A DNA stretch of 6,821 nucleotides from Lachnospiraceae bacterium (GCA_024684065.1 JAIKXO010000005.1:1-6821), one strand, 5' to 3'; shown: positions 1-5,903, counted from the stretch's first letter. Notes: a model not told the origin generated them from the letters alone. Numbers and translations are program-made.

Positions 1-218
1 TCATATTTCTCCACATCGTCCCCCTCGATTATCTGAAGAAGCCTGGCGGATTCTCTGATCCGGGGCAGGTCATCATCCAAGCCTATCTCCATGTCGGGGG
101 CCGTCCCGCAGTACGGGCAGACAAGCTCCGGTACGGTGCGCAGGTCAAGGAAGCGCATTCCGCAGTCCCCGCACTCGTAAAACCCACATTTTTCGGTTCC
201 ATCAGGTACATAATACAT
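1..218 (-). CDS. Small zinc-ribbon protein, partial (3' end beyond window)
   Basis: An open frame runs on the minus strand from an ATG at 218 to the window edge (72 codons, no stop reached). The protein starts MYYVPDGTEKCGFYECGDCG. It has two CxxC knuckles, C16-x2-C19 and C34-x2-C37 (CPYC), plus an extra C11, which is the layout of a zinc ribbon. After residue 45 it turns acidic and helical (DDDLPRIRESARLLQIIEGDD), possibly a second small domain. The start is supported by an AGGAG site 7 nt upstream. An in-frame ATG at 320 would add 34 residues but has no visible ribosome binding site and would lie in the palindrome at 315-329. Specific function is unknown; such proteins often serve as metal-binding adaptors. 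It is transcribed away from the other genes here. Confidence 0.75.
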   Translation of the reverse strand, partial: MYYVPDGTEKCGFYECGDCGMRFLDLRTVPELVCPYCGTAPDMEIGLDDDLPRIRESARLLQIIEGDDVEKY

Positions 219-255
219 GTTATTGCTCCTTTTTTGTATCTCCGCCGTCTGAAAC

Positions 256-270
256 GGGGACTCCGTCCCC
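256..270 (-). repeat. Hairpin in the leader of the zinc-ribbon gene
   Basis: GGGGAC and GTCCCC form a perfect 6-bp stem around a 3-nt loop, about 38 nt upstream of the minus-strand start at 218. There is no U-tract, so it is not an intrinsic terminator. It may be a leader structure. This is an observation only. Confidence 0.35.
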
Positions 271-314
271 CGGCAGCGGATCCTTGTGATTCCCGCCCGG
301 CTTTGCAAGGACAA

Positions 315-329
315 AGTCATAATATGACT
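315..329. promoter_or_regulatory. Perfect 15-bp palindrome, candidate operator for the zinc-ribbon gene
   Basis: AGTCATA-A-TATGACT has perfect 7-bp arms around one base. On the minus strand its centre reads CATATTATGA, so a -10-like TATTAT falls inside it. That places a possible operator over the promoter of the minus-strand zinc-ribbon gene, about 100 bp upstream of its start. No good -35 box is visible, so the promoter assignment is weak; the symmetry itself is directly seen. Confidence 0.4.
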
Positions 330-339
330 CTTCTCAGTT

Positions 340-487
340 TCAGAAAAGCGTGATACGGCCGGCAGTAGTCCGGTTGACTCCGCTGTGGTATGGACCGTCC
401 TCTGTCACCTGCCATACATCGATCTTTATATTGTTTTCGCCGATGACAAAATACATCTCACGCGCTTCATAGTTCCGATTTTACCAT
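340..487 (-). pseudogene. Minus-strand small ORF or decayed gene end
   Basis: On the minus strand, an ATG at 456 opens a 38-codon frame ending in TGA at 340-342. It begins MYFVIGENNIKIDVW and ends TTAGRITLF. Composition and codons (GTC, ATC, GGC, GTG, GAC) look like real protein, and the same frame continues upstream as NRNYEARE before a TAA. A second ATG at 487 gives MVKSE and then stops at 467-469. Dropping one base near 475 would join the two as MVKSE-YEAREMYFV. This suggests a frameshifted or truncated gene, but a real 38-residue protein is not excluded. No good ribosome binding site precedes the ATG at 456. I do not recognise the family. Confidence 0.35.
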
Positions 488-488
488 A
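478..488 (-). promoter_or_regulatory. Candidate extended -10 promoter, minus strand
   Basis: Read on the minus strand this is TATGG-TAAAAT, an extended -10 (TATGn followed by a TATAAT-like hexamer) of the kind common in Firmicutes. The -35 region is weak (TTTGGA or TTGGAA at 16 or 15 bp). Transcription would start near 471 and run into the small frame at 340-456, leaving only a very short leader. It overlaps the MVKSE codons, so it and that reading are alternatives. Confidence 0.35.
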
Positions 489-551
489 GATAACAATTTT
501 CCAAAAGAGGGGGATGAAACCGGAATCTGTTGAAATAAGTTTAGGGATTCT

Positions 552-782
552 CTATATCCGATCTGTATCATAGTACCGTGCCATAGTGATTTTGACACGC
601 TTAAGGTAGTGAATGATATAGCGGCCGTATGCGAGGGCCACGGAGGGGATATTCTTCTGCGAGGTCACGAGGTTTCCGAGGACTAACGATGTCAGGCAGA
701 AGCTTTGACTATATGTAATTGCGTTGATTTCGTCAGGTATTATGTTAGAATGAGTTTGTATTATATATTTCAGGATAATGGT
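552..782 (-). pseudogene. Minus-strand C-terminal gene relic, family not recognised
   Basis: A 76-codon minus-strand frame runs from just after a TAA at 783-785 to a TAG at 552-554, with no ATG near its beginning. The central part (SFCLTSLVLGNLVTSQKN, then IPSVALAYGRYIIHYLKRVK) uses GC-ending codons such as CTC, GTG, ACC, TCG, ATC and TAC, and has the hydrophobic periodicity of a folded helical protein. This is unlike ordinary spacer. The first 20 codons are AT-rich and may be chance. It probably is the 3' remnant of a gene whose 5' part was lost when the plus-strand gene at 785 arrived. An unannotated gene with a non-canonical start is less likely. Confidence 0.4.
724..751 (+). promoter_or_regulatory. 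Promoter of the acetyltransferase operon
   Basis: TTGATT (724-729) and TAGAAT (746-751) are separated by 16 bp. The -10 is preceded by TATG plus one base (741-745), making it an extended -10. The predicted start of transcription is near 758, leaving a leader of about 27 nt before the ATG at 785 with an AGGA site at 772-775. It sits within the minus-strand relic at 552-782. Confidence 0.6.
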
Positions 783-784
783 TT

Positions 785-1252
785 ATGGAATTAAGAAAAC
801 TTAGAAACGATGAAAAAAAATTACTGCAGGATTTTCTGTATGAGGCAATCTTTATTCCTGAGGGCGTAGAGCTGCCTTCCAGAGAGATTATTTATCAACC
901 GGAACTGAAGATTTACTATGAGAATTTTGGAACGGGTGAGGCGGATTACTGTATTGTCGCAGATGATGACAACAGAGTGATCGGAGCTGTCTGGACGCGG
1001 ATAATGAATGATTACGGCCATGTTGATGATGACACCCCATCATTTGCCATATCTCTATACAAGGAATACCGAGGGCAGGGTATCGGAACACGGATGATGA
1101 ATGAGATGCTCGCACTACTTAAAGGGAAGGGATATAAGCAAGCTTCTCTTGCTGTACAGAAAGCCAATTATGCGGTTCGGATGTACGAGAAGGTCGGATT
1201 CAAGATCGTAGATGAGAATGAAGAAGAATATATTATGGTTTGCGAGTTGTAG
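785..1252 (+). CDS. GNAT family N-acetyltransferase
   Basis: This 155-residue protein is a single GNAT domain that moves an acetyl group from acetyl-CoA to an amine; the substrate cannot be read from the sequence. Motif A, the pyrophosphate-binding loop, is YRGQGIGTRMM (residues 95-105, matching R/Q-x-x-G-x-G/A). Motif B is NYAVRMYEKVGF (128-139), with the usual Tyr-Glu-Lys-x-Gly-Phe signature. The N-terminal third (GVELPSREIIYQPELKIYYE, residues 27-46) would form the substrate side. Length is normal for a soluble GNAT. The ATG at 785 has AGGA 9 nt upstream. The next gene starts 54 bp downstream with no terminator between, so the two are probably co-transcribed. Family is secure; role is unknown. 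Confidence 0.9.
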   Translation: MELRKLRNDEKKLLQDFLYEAIFIPEGVELPSREIIYQPELKIYYENFGTGEADYCIVADDDNRVIGAVWTRIMNDYGHVDDDTPSFAISLYKEYRGQGIGTRMMNEMLALLKGKGYKQASLAVQKANYAVRMYEKVGFKIVDENEEEYIMVCEL

Positions 1253-1306
1253 AAAGATTAAATTGGAACACAATTTTTGATAACTGATGTAAAGGGAAAT
1301 GAAAAA

Positions 1307-2488
1307 ATGCTTACACATGTGGGAACTATAACAATTGAAACGAAACGTTTGATCCTGCGGCGATTTGAATATTCAGATATTGATTCGATGATTCGGAATT
1401 GGATTGCCGATGAGCAGACGCAATTGGATTATGGTGAGCCGGGTTATTCGACTCCTGAGGCGGTAAGAGAATTGTTTGATACAAAGTATATTGTTTCTTA
1501 TGCGAGGAATGATTATTACCGGTGGGCTGTGATTGAGAAGGGATCACAGGAGTGTATCGGACAGATTGCTTACTTTTCGGTAGATACGGATAATCAGCAT
1601 GGTGAGATCGAGTATGTGGTCGGTCCGGCATTTCAGGGCAAAGGATATGCCACAGAGATGACAAGAGCAGTCATTGCATTTGGATTTGAAAAGATAAACT
1701 TCAATAGAATAGAGATTGATTGCCGTACGGAAAATGAAGCTTCGCGAAGAGTTATTGAGAAGTGCGGGCTTACTTATGAAGGAGTATTCCGCGATTTCTT
1801 CTGGCGAAAAGATCACTTTGAGGGACGCAGAGTATTCTCTATATTAAAAAGCGAATGGGATACAAAAAATCCATGGGAGAAAATAAGCCTGGAGACTTAT
1901 GAACAACATATGAGTCTGGATAGTGTTAAGCAGCTGCAGGTGATGAACCGGATAATGAAAGATCAGTTTGAGGAATATCCTGTGGAAACGGTAATGATTC
2001 TTGGGATTGCCGGCGGAAACGGACTGGAACACATTAACCCTAAGAAATACCGAAAGGTTTACGGTGTAGATATAAATGAGTTATATCTTCGGGAAACAAT
2101 AAAGCGCTATCCGAATCTCTCCGGCATACTGAACTGTCTGCACCTGGATATTGTTGCCGAAGCCGATAAGCTGCCACATTCAGATCTCGTGGTTGCAAAT
2201 ATATTGATAGAATATATCGGATATGATGCTTTTGTTAATGCAATTAACAGAATCGATCCGACATATGTCTCTTGTGTGATCCAGGTTAATACGGATGAAG
2301 AAAAGTGGGTTTCGGACTCGCCGTATCTTCATGCATTTGACGGGCTTGATGAAATTCATCATCAGATGGAATCAGGTGTTCTTAATCTGAAGATGATGGA
2401 GACAGGCTTTGCTTTGATTTTACAGGATACAAAAGAACTTCCAAATGGTAAGGCACTAATGAGGCTGGATTATCAAAGAACTGAGTAA
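1307..2488 (+). CDS. Fusion protein: RimJ/RimL-type acetyltransferase + SAM-dependent methyltransferase
   Basis: This 393-residue protein has two enzyme domains. Residues 11-185 are a RimJ/RimL-like GNAT: ETKRLILRRF opening strand, GEIEYVVGPAFQGKGYATEM (99-118) with the acetyl-CoA loop, and the NEASRRVIEKCGL helix (143-155). Residues 188-393 resemble a class I SAM methyltransferase: motif I ILGIAGGNGLEHI (231-243), motif II acidic residue D255 in VYGVDIN, HLDIV (279-283), and HSDLVVANILIEYI (291-304) in the motif IV region. The methyltransferase part opens NPWEKISLETYEQHMSLD, which from memory resembles the start of stand-alone homologues, so the join is near 186-188 with almost no linker. 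The ATG at 1307 has AAAGGG about 10 nt upstream; a TTG at 1277 would add ten residues before the GNAT core. Substrates are unknown. One frame spans both domains without a stop. Confidence 0.85.
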   Translation: MLTHVGTITIETKRLILRRFEYSDIDSMIRNWIADEQTQLDYGEPGYSTPEAVRELFDTKYIVSYARNDYYRWAVIEKGSQECIGQIAYFSVDTDNQHGEIEYVVGPAFQGKGYATEMTRAVIAFGFEKINFNRIEIDCRTENEASRRVIEKCGLTYEGVFRDFFWRKDHFEGRRVFSILKSEWDTKNPWEKISLETYEQHMSLDSVKQLQVMNRIMKDQFEEYPVETVMILGIAGGNGLEHINPKKYRKVYGVDINELYLRETIKRYPNLSGILNCLHLDIVAEADKLPHSDLVVANILIEYIGYDAFVNAINRIDPTYVSCVIQVNTDEEKWVSDSPYLHAFDGLDEIHHQMESGVLNLKMMETGFALILQDTKELPNGKALMRLDYQRTE

Positions 2489-2531
2489 CAGTTAATGTTT
2501 GTAAGGGCATCAGAGGCAGGAGAAAGCGGCG

Positions 2532-2594
2532 GTGAAAGGCATCAGTGAAGGGTATTACAGGAAGCGGAAAAGCTTCGGCAAAAGTCGCTTGTGA
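2532..2594 (+). other. Possible 20-codon leader ORF
   Basis: A GTG at 2532 opens MKGISEGYYRKRKSFGKSRL, strongly basic, ending in TGA inside the hairpin at 2584-2600. AGGAG lies 9 nt upstream, which is good spacing. It could be a leader peptide or chance. No promoter is visible for it, and it precedes the TATAAT box at 2622, which argues against a leader role for the next gene. Confidence 0.15.
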
Positions 2595-2600
2595 AGCGAC
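2561..2600. repeat. Tandem hairpins between the fusion gene and the vWA gene
   Basis: GAAGC/GCTTC (2561-2576, 6-nt loop) is followed by GTCGCTT-GTG-AAGCGAC (2584-2600, perfect 7-bp stem, 3-nt loop). On the minus strand the second stem is followed by TTTTG, resembling a weak terminator; on the plus strand there is no U-tract. An 8-bp direct repeat GGCATCAG occurs just upstream at 2506-2513 and 2538-2545. The pair may slow or end readthrough from the operon at 785-2488. Confidence 0.35.
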
Positions 2601-2621
2601 CGGCGGGGAACCGGAACATAG

Positions 2622-2627
2622 TATAAT
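2622..2627 (+). promoter_or_regulatory. Candidate -10 box for the vWA gene
   Basis: This is a consensus TATAAT, 82 bp upstream of the ATG at 2709. No recognisable -35 lies 16-18 bp upstream (that stretch is CCGGCGGGGAACCGG-like), so an activator would be needed if the box is used. Transcription would start near 2634 and include the stem-loop at 2642-2665. Confidence 0.35.
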
Positions 2628-2641
2628 AGTCCTGTTGAAAC

Positions 2642-2665
2642 ATCTGCTATCCGGAAAAAGCAGAT
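2642..2665 (+). repeat. Stem-loop in the leader of the vWA gene
   Basis: ATCTGCT and AGCAGAT form a perfect 7-bp stem around a 10-nt loop, ending 27 nt before the AGGAGG site at 2693-2698. It lacks a U-tract, so it is more likely a leader or mRNA-stabilising structure than a terminator. Confidence 0.35.
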
Positions 2666-2708
2666 CATTGTTTATAGCAGCAAAGTGCAAAAAGGAGGGA
2701 ATTGCGTC

Positions 2709-4640
2709 ATGAAGGAAATAGAACAGATGATCAGTGAAAAAGAACGGGTGCCTTTTTACGAATATTATCTGGAACTTGGCTATGACAGGAAAACTGCCGC
2801 ATCGCTTGCCCTGTTTACTTATGGAGATTATTCGTATAAGAAGTTTTCCATGCAGGATCTGTACGAAGCCCTGTGCAGGGGCGAGGAATATCTGCCACCG
2901 GAGATCCTTAAAGAGCGCAGGCGCATGGAACGCCAGATGGCCAGAGCCGGAAGATCCGGTTTTAAAGCCTTATCATCAGCTCCGTCTGCACCTTATCCCG
3001 CTATGAGGATGGCATCTGCCCAGGCCGGTGAAAGAGGGCGGTCCATCGTTACCGGGGCAGTGCCTTATATGGGTGCGGGCGGTGTTGCGGTCAGCGAGGA
3101 TTGTTATGACGAAGTTGATGAAGAATACTTCGATACAGAAGATGATTTTGAATGCATATCAGCCTGCATGGCTCCGGCTATGCCCGCCAGGCCTGATATG
3201 CCTGGTATTGCCGGCGCCAGGGGCTTTGCAACGGACGAATATGAAGGCATCGAGGAAAAAGACGCAAAGAGCGCTGCCTTCGAGCCGACATCAAATTTTC
3301 GTATGACGACGAACACGGCCTCGGCAGGAATAGTCTTAAACCAGCTCAGAAACGGCCGCAGGATCGACCGCAGCATGGTGCGGATCGAGGAGATGCTTAA
3401 TTACTTCCGGTATGAGAGCGGGATTCCTGAGGAGGAAATGTTCAATATAGCTTATGAGCTGATGGATAGGGAGGATGGAAGGAAGTATCTTTATATCAAC
3501 GTGCAGGGACGCAAAGAAGTGCGCGACCGGCAGAATATCGTAATCCTCCTTGATGTGTCCGGCAGCATGGGCGGGAATGCAGAGCAGACGCAGGCCATCA
3601 TCGCTACGATCATAAGCAGGCTCGGAAACGGTGACAGGCTCAGCCTTGTAACATACAGCAACGAGGACCATGTGGAGCTGGAGGCGTTTTCCGTAGACGG
3701 ATATGAGGATAAAATCCGTGTGCTGGAAAAACTGCTGTCCATACAGATCGGAGGATGCACCTATGGCTCAAAAGGAATCGAAAGGGCATATAAGATCGGC
3801 CGGAAGAACTATATCGAGGGCGGCAACAACCAGGTGATCCTGATCACGGACGGCGACCTGAATTTCGGCATCACGGACAAGGGCGGACTGGAGGAGCTTA
3901 TCGAACTGAAGAAAAAGGACAACCTCTTCTTAAGTGTTATCGGCACAGGCCTTTATAATTACAAGGATGACAAGCTGGAGACCCTCAGTAAGCACGGCAA
4001 CGGTGTCTACCGGGTCGTAAACAATCTTACGGATGTAAAAAAGAGCATCAATGAGGAGTATTCTTCCCTGGTTAATATCATTGCCAAGGACGTGAAGGCG
4101 CAGGTTGAATTCAATCCGGAGATCGTGGAATCCTACCGTTTGCTGGGTTTTGAGAACAGGGCGATATCAAGAGAGGATTTCAGAAATGATAAGGTGATCT
4201 CCGAGCCTTTCGGCTCCGGAGGGTACGGCGTCGCGCTGTATGAGCTGAAAATGAAGACGGGGGAAGCCCCTGCTGAGAGCGGGCTTAAATACAGCAGGCT
4301 TGTCACTACCGGCTCCGGAGAGCCGGGGACCATCCGGGTACGGTATAAGGAGCCCCTGGCGGATGCATCCCATGAGCTGGAAAAGGCCATAGAGACAGCG
4401 GAAGCCTCGTACACTGACAACCTCCGCCTGGCGTTCATAGTATATGTATGCGCTGAAAAGCTCCGCGGCTCGGACAAGATAAGCACAGCGGATGCAGAGC
4501 TTGCAGGGAGGCTTTACAAAGAGCTTGGAGACGCAATTAAGGAAAAGAACTCTTCGGATCTGTACAAGCTTGCCGGTATATTGGAAAAGAGTGAAAAGGA
4601 GCTCGGTATAGGCATCCCGGAAGAGCCGTTTCTCTGGTGA
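2709..4640 (+). CDS. YfbK-like von Willebrand A domain protein without signal peptide
   Basis: This 643-residue protein has a vWA fold with an intact MIDAS metal site: DVSGSM (D282, S284, S286), T351 in GGCTYG, and D381 in ITDGD. Before it, TNTASAGIVLNQL and VRIEEMLNYF (201-233) match the N-terminal region of YfbK-type vWA proteins. After it, DVKAQVEFNPEIVESYRLLG and FENRAISREDF (461-491) match the DUF3520-like C-terminus. The first 60 residues (FYEYYLELGYDRKTAASLAL, then FTYGDYSYKKFSMQDLYEAL) form a small helical region I do not recognise. Residues 88-190 are Ala/Pro/Met/Gly-rich with an acidic patch at 131-148 (YDEVDEEYFDTEDDFE). There is no signal peptide, lipobox or membrane helix, so it should be cytoplasmic. 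The ATG at 2709 has AGGAGG 10 nt upstream; a GTG at 2685 precedes that site and is unlikely. The role is probably metal-dependent protein binding; partner unknown. Confidence 0.85.
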   Translation: MKEIEQMISEKERVPFYEYYLELGYDRKTAASLALFTYGDYSYKKFSMQDLYEALCRGEEYLPPEILKERRRMERQMARAGRSGFKALSSAPSAPYPAMRMASAQAGERGRSIVTGAVPYMGAGGVAVSEDCYDEVDEEYFDTEDDFECISACMAPAMPARPDMPGIAGARGFATDEYEGIEEKDAKSAAFEPTSNFRMTTNTASAGIVLNQLRNGRRIDRSMVRIEEMLNYFRYESGIPEEEMFNIAYELMDREDGRKYLYINVQGRKEVRDRQNIVILLDVSGSMGGNAEQTQAIIATIISRLGNGDRLSLVTYSNEDHVELEAFSVDGYEDKIRVLEKLLSIQIGGCTYGSKGIERAYKIGRKNYIEGGNNQVILITDGDLNFGITDKGGLEELIELKKKDNLFLSVIGTGLYNYKDDKLETLSKHGNGVYRVVNNLTDVKKSINEEYSSLVNIIAKDVKAQVEFNPEIVESYRLLGFENRAISREDFRNDKVISEPFGSGGYGVALYELKMKTGEAPAESGLKYSRLVTTGSGEPGTIRVRYKEPLADASHELEKAIETAEASYTDNLRLAFIVYVCAEKLRGSDKISTADAELAGRLYKELGDAIKEKNSSDLYKLAGILEKSEKELGIGIPEEPFLW

Positions 4641-4699
4641 GGATGTTTACGGCAGTTCTTTTAAGAATACACCCGTTGAAACGATCATGGAAACTCTGG

Positions 4700-4728
4700 T
4701 TAAGTTATCTTCTCCGATATGATAGAAT
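4700..4728 (+). promoter_or_regulatory. Promoter of the sugar epimerase gene
   Basis: TTAAGT (4700-4705) and TAGAAT (4723-4728) are 17 bp apart, with TATG plus one base before the -10 (4718-4722), an extended -10. Predicted transcription starts near 4735, giving a leader of about 25 nt that carries AAAGGAG at 4743-4749. The TATGnTAGAAT core is the same as at 741-751. Confidence 0.6.
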
Positions 4729-4759
4729 AGAAGAAGCATTCGAAAGGAGATAAAGTGAA

Positions 4760-5650
4760 ATGAAATACGGTATATACTTTGCATATTGGGAAAAGGAATG
4801 GGACTGTGACCAGAAAGCGTATATAAAGAAGGTTAAGGACCTTGGATTTGACATCCTTGAAATATCCTGTGCCATGCTTAAGGATATTTCGGATGCAGAG
4901 ATCGCGGAAATGCGGAAAATGGCTGAGGACGCCGGAATCACCCTTACGGCGGGTTATGGTCCTGCCGCTTCTGAGAATATAGCAAGCGCAGACCCTGCAG
5001 TACGGGCATATGCACTTAAGTTCTATACTGATATATTGAAAAAGCTTGAAAAGCTGGATATCCATACCATAGGCGGAGGGATCTATTCCTACTGGCCGGT
5101 GGATTATACAAAGCCGATAGATAAAGAAGGCGATTGGGCACGCAGTGTATCCGGGGTGCGGGAGGTTGGCAGGATCGCTGCGGAATGCGGGGTGGATTAT
5201 TGCCTTGAGGTTCTGAACCGGTTTGAAGGATACATCCTGAATACCTGCGATGAATGCAGGCGCTTTGTTGAAGAGGTGGATGTACCTGCAGTTAAGATTA
5301 TGCTGGATACCTTCCATATGAATATTGAAGAGGATGATATGCTCTCGGCGATCCGGCTGGCGGGAAAACAGCTCGGCCATTTCCATGTAGGGGAGAACAA
5401 CCGCCGCCTGCCCGGTAAAGGTGGGCTTGACTGGTATGGTATCGGAAAAGCATTAAGAGATATCGGATATCAGGGGAATGTGGTTATGGAACCTTTTGTA
5501 CAGCAGGGGGGAGGCGTAGGAAGCGATATTAAGATCTGGCGTGATCTCAGCCATAATGCTTCGCAGGAGCGTCTTGATGAGGACGCAAGGCAATCGGTGG
5601 AGTATCTGCGCTATGTTTTCAGTGGTCCCTATGGTGATTACAGTGTATAG
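4760..5650 (+). CDS. D-psicose/D-tagatose 3-epimerase family sugar epimerase
   Basis: This 296-residue TIM-barrel enzyme should invert C3 of a ketohexose (D-fructose to D-psicose, or D-tagatose to D-sorbose) using one divalent metal in the cytoplasm. The four metal ligands sit where the family has them: E150 (LEVLNRFE), D183 (MLDTFHMN), H209 (GHFHVGENNR) and E244 (VVMEPF); R215 is also conserved. E150 and E244 would be the two catalytic acids. YGIYFAYWEKEW (3-14), GYGPAAS (65-71) and GGGIYSYWPVDY (105-116) are family signatures. The last 12 residues (YVFSGPYGDYSV) go slightly beyond the usual end. The ATG at 4760 has AAAGGAG 10 nt upstream. It is monocistronic here, with no transporter, kinase or sugar regulator beside it, so the natural substrate cannot be fixed; an L-ribulose 3-epimerase role is possible. 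Confidence 0.9.
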   Translation: MKYGIYFAYWEKEWDCDQKAYIKKVKDLGFDILEISCAMLKDISDAEIAEMRKMAEDAGITLTAGYGPAASENIASADPAVRAYALKFYTDILKKLEKLDIHTIGGGIYSYWPVDYTKPIDKEGDWARSVSGVREVGRIAAECGVDYCLEVLNRFEGYILNTCDECRRFVEEVDVPAVKIMLDTFHMNIEEDDMLSAIRLAGKQLGHFHVGENNRRLPGKGGLDWYGIGKALRDIGYQGNVVMEPFVQQGGGVGSDIKIWRDLSHNASQERLDEDARQSVEYLRYVFSGPYGDYSV

Positions 5651-5701
5651 GCAAGTGTTTGCTTTCGTTTTGGAAAGTTGTCTGGATATACAGCCTAAAG
5701 A

Positions 5702-5717
5702 GCATGGCCTTCCATGC
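5702..5717 (+). terminator. Weak hairpin downstream of the epimerase
   Basis: GCATGG-CCTT-CCATGC forms a perfect 6-bp stem with a 4-nt loop, 52 bp after the stop at 5650. What follows is ATAATATCG, with no U-run, so it is at best a poor intrinsic terminator. Confidence 0.25.
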
Positions 5718-5729
5718 ATAATATCGTAA

Positions 5730-5903
5730 CAGTCCTACATTGTATTCAGGATACCCGCAGCAGTGCTTTTTAAAGCATCATTCGGTCTTTCCGGAATATG
5801 GCTTGCCTTTCTTATAAGTCATATACTGTCATGCGTTCTTGCCCTGGCAATGCTTCATTCACGGCCCCTGAGACAGATAAGCAGTACATATCAGGCCGCG
5901 TAA
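5730..5903 (+). pseudogene. Relic of the C-terminus of a MATE-type efflux transporter
   Basis: A plus-strand frame of 57 codons runs from just after a TAA at 5727-5729 to a TAA at 5901-5903, with no start codon at its beginning. It reads YIVFRIPAAVLFKASFGLSG, then IWLAFLISHILSCVLALAML, then HSRPLRQ. The FRIP...FGLSGIWLAFLISH pattern followed by a hydrophobic helix and a basic tail is typical of the last two membrane segments of MATE (multidrug and toxin extrusion) proteins, which are normally about 450 residues. Everything upstream is missing; bases 5651-5727 do not continue the protein in any frame I could read. This is a deletion remnant and cannot be functional. Family assignment rests on pattern recognition only. 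Confidence 0.55.

Noticed and set aside
1277..1306. TTG start for the fusion gene
   Set aside because: It adds ten residues without homology and has no Shine-Dalgarno; ATG 1307 has AAAGGG upstream.
2382..2690. Minus-strand frame of 102 codons
   Set aside because: It overlaps the end of the fusion gene and the hairpin-rich spacer; its composition is not protein-like and no start signal is seen.
2685..2708. GTG start for the vWA gene
   Set aside because: It sits upstream of and would read through the AGGAGG site that serves ATG 2709.
3336..3760. Minus-strand frames inside the vWA gene
   Set aside because: They are antisense shadows of a clear vWA domain, rich in Ser/Arg/Pro and with no motif.
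4656..4667. TTCTT-TT-AAGAA as terminator of the vWA gene
   Set aside because: The stem is only 5 AT-rich pairs with a 2-nt loop and no U-tract; too weak to call.
4700..5386. Minus-strand frame of 228 codons
   Set aside because: It lies antisense to the well-supported epimerase, has no ribosome binding site or recognisable domain, and is a by-product of the codon pattern on the other strand.
5541..5729. Plus-strand 62-codon frame over the end of the epimerase
   Set aside because: It overlaps the epimerase in another frame and continues into spacer without domain signals.
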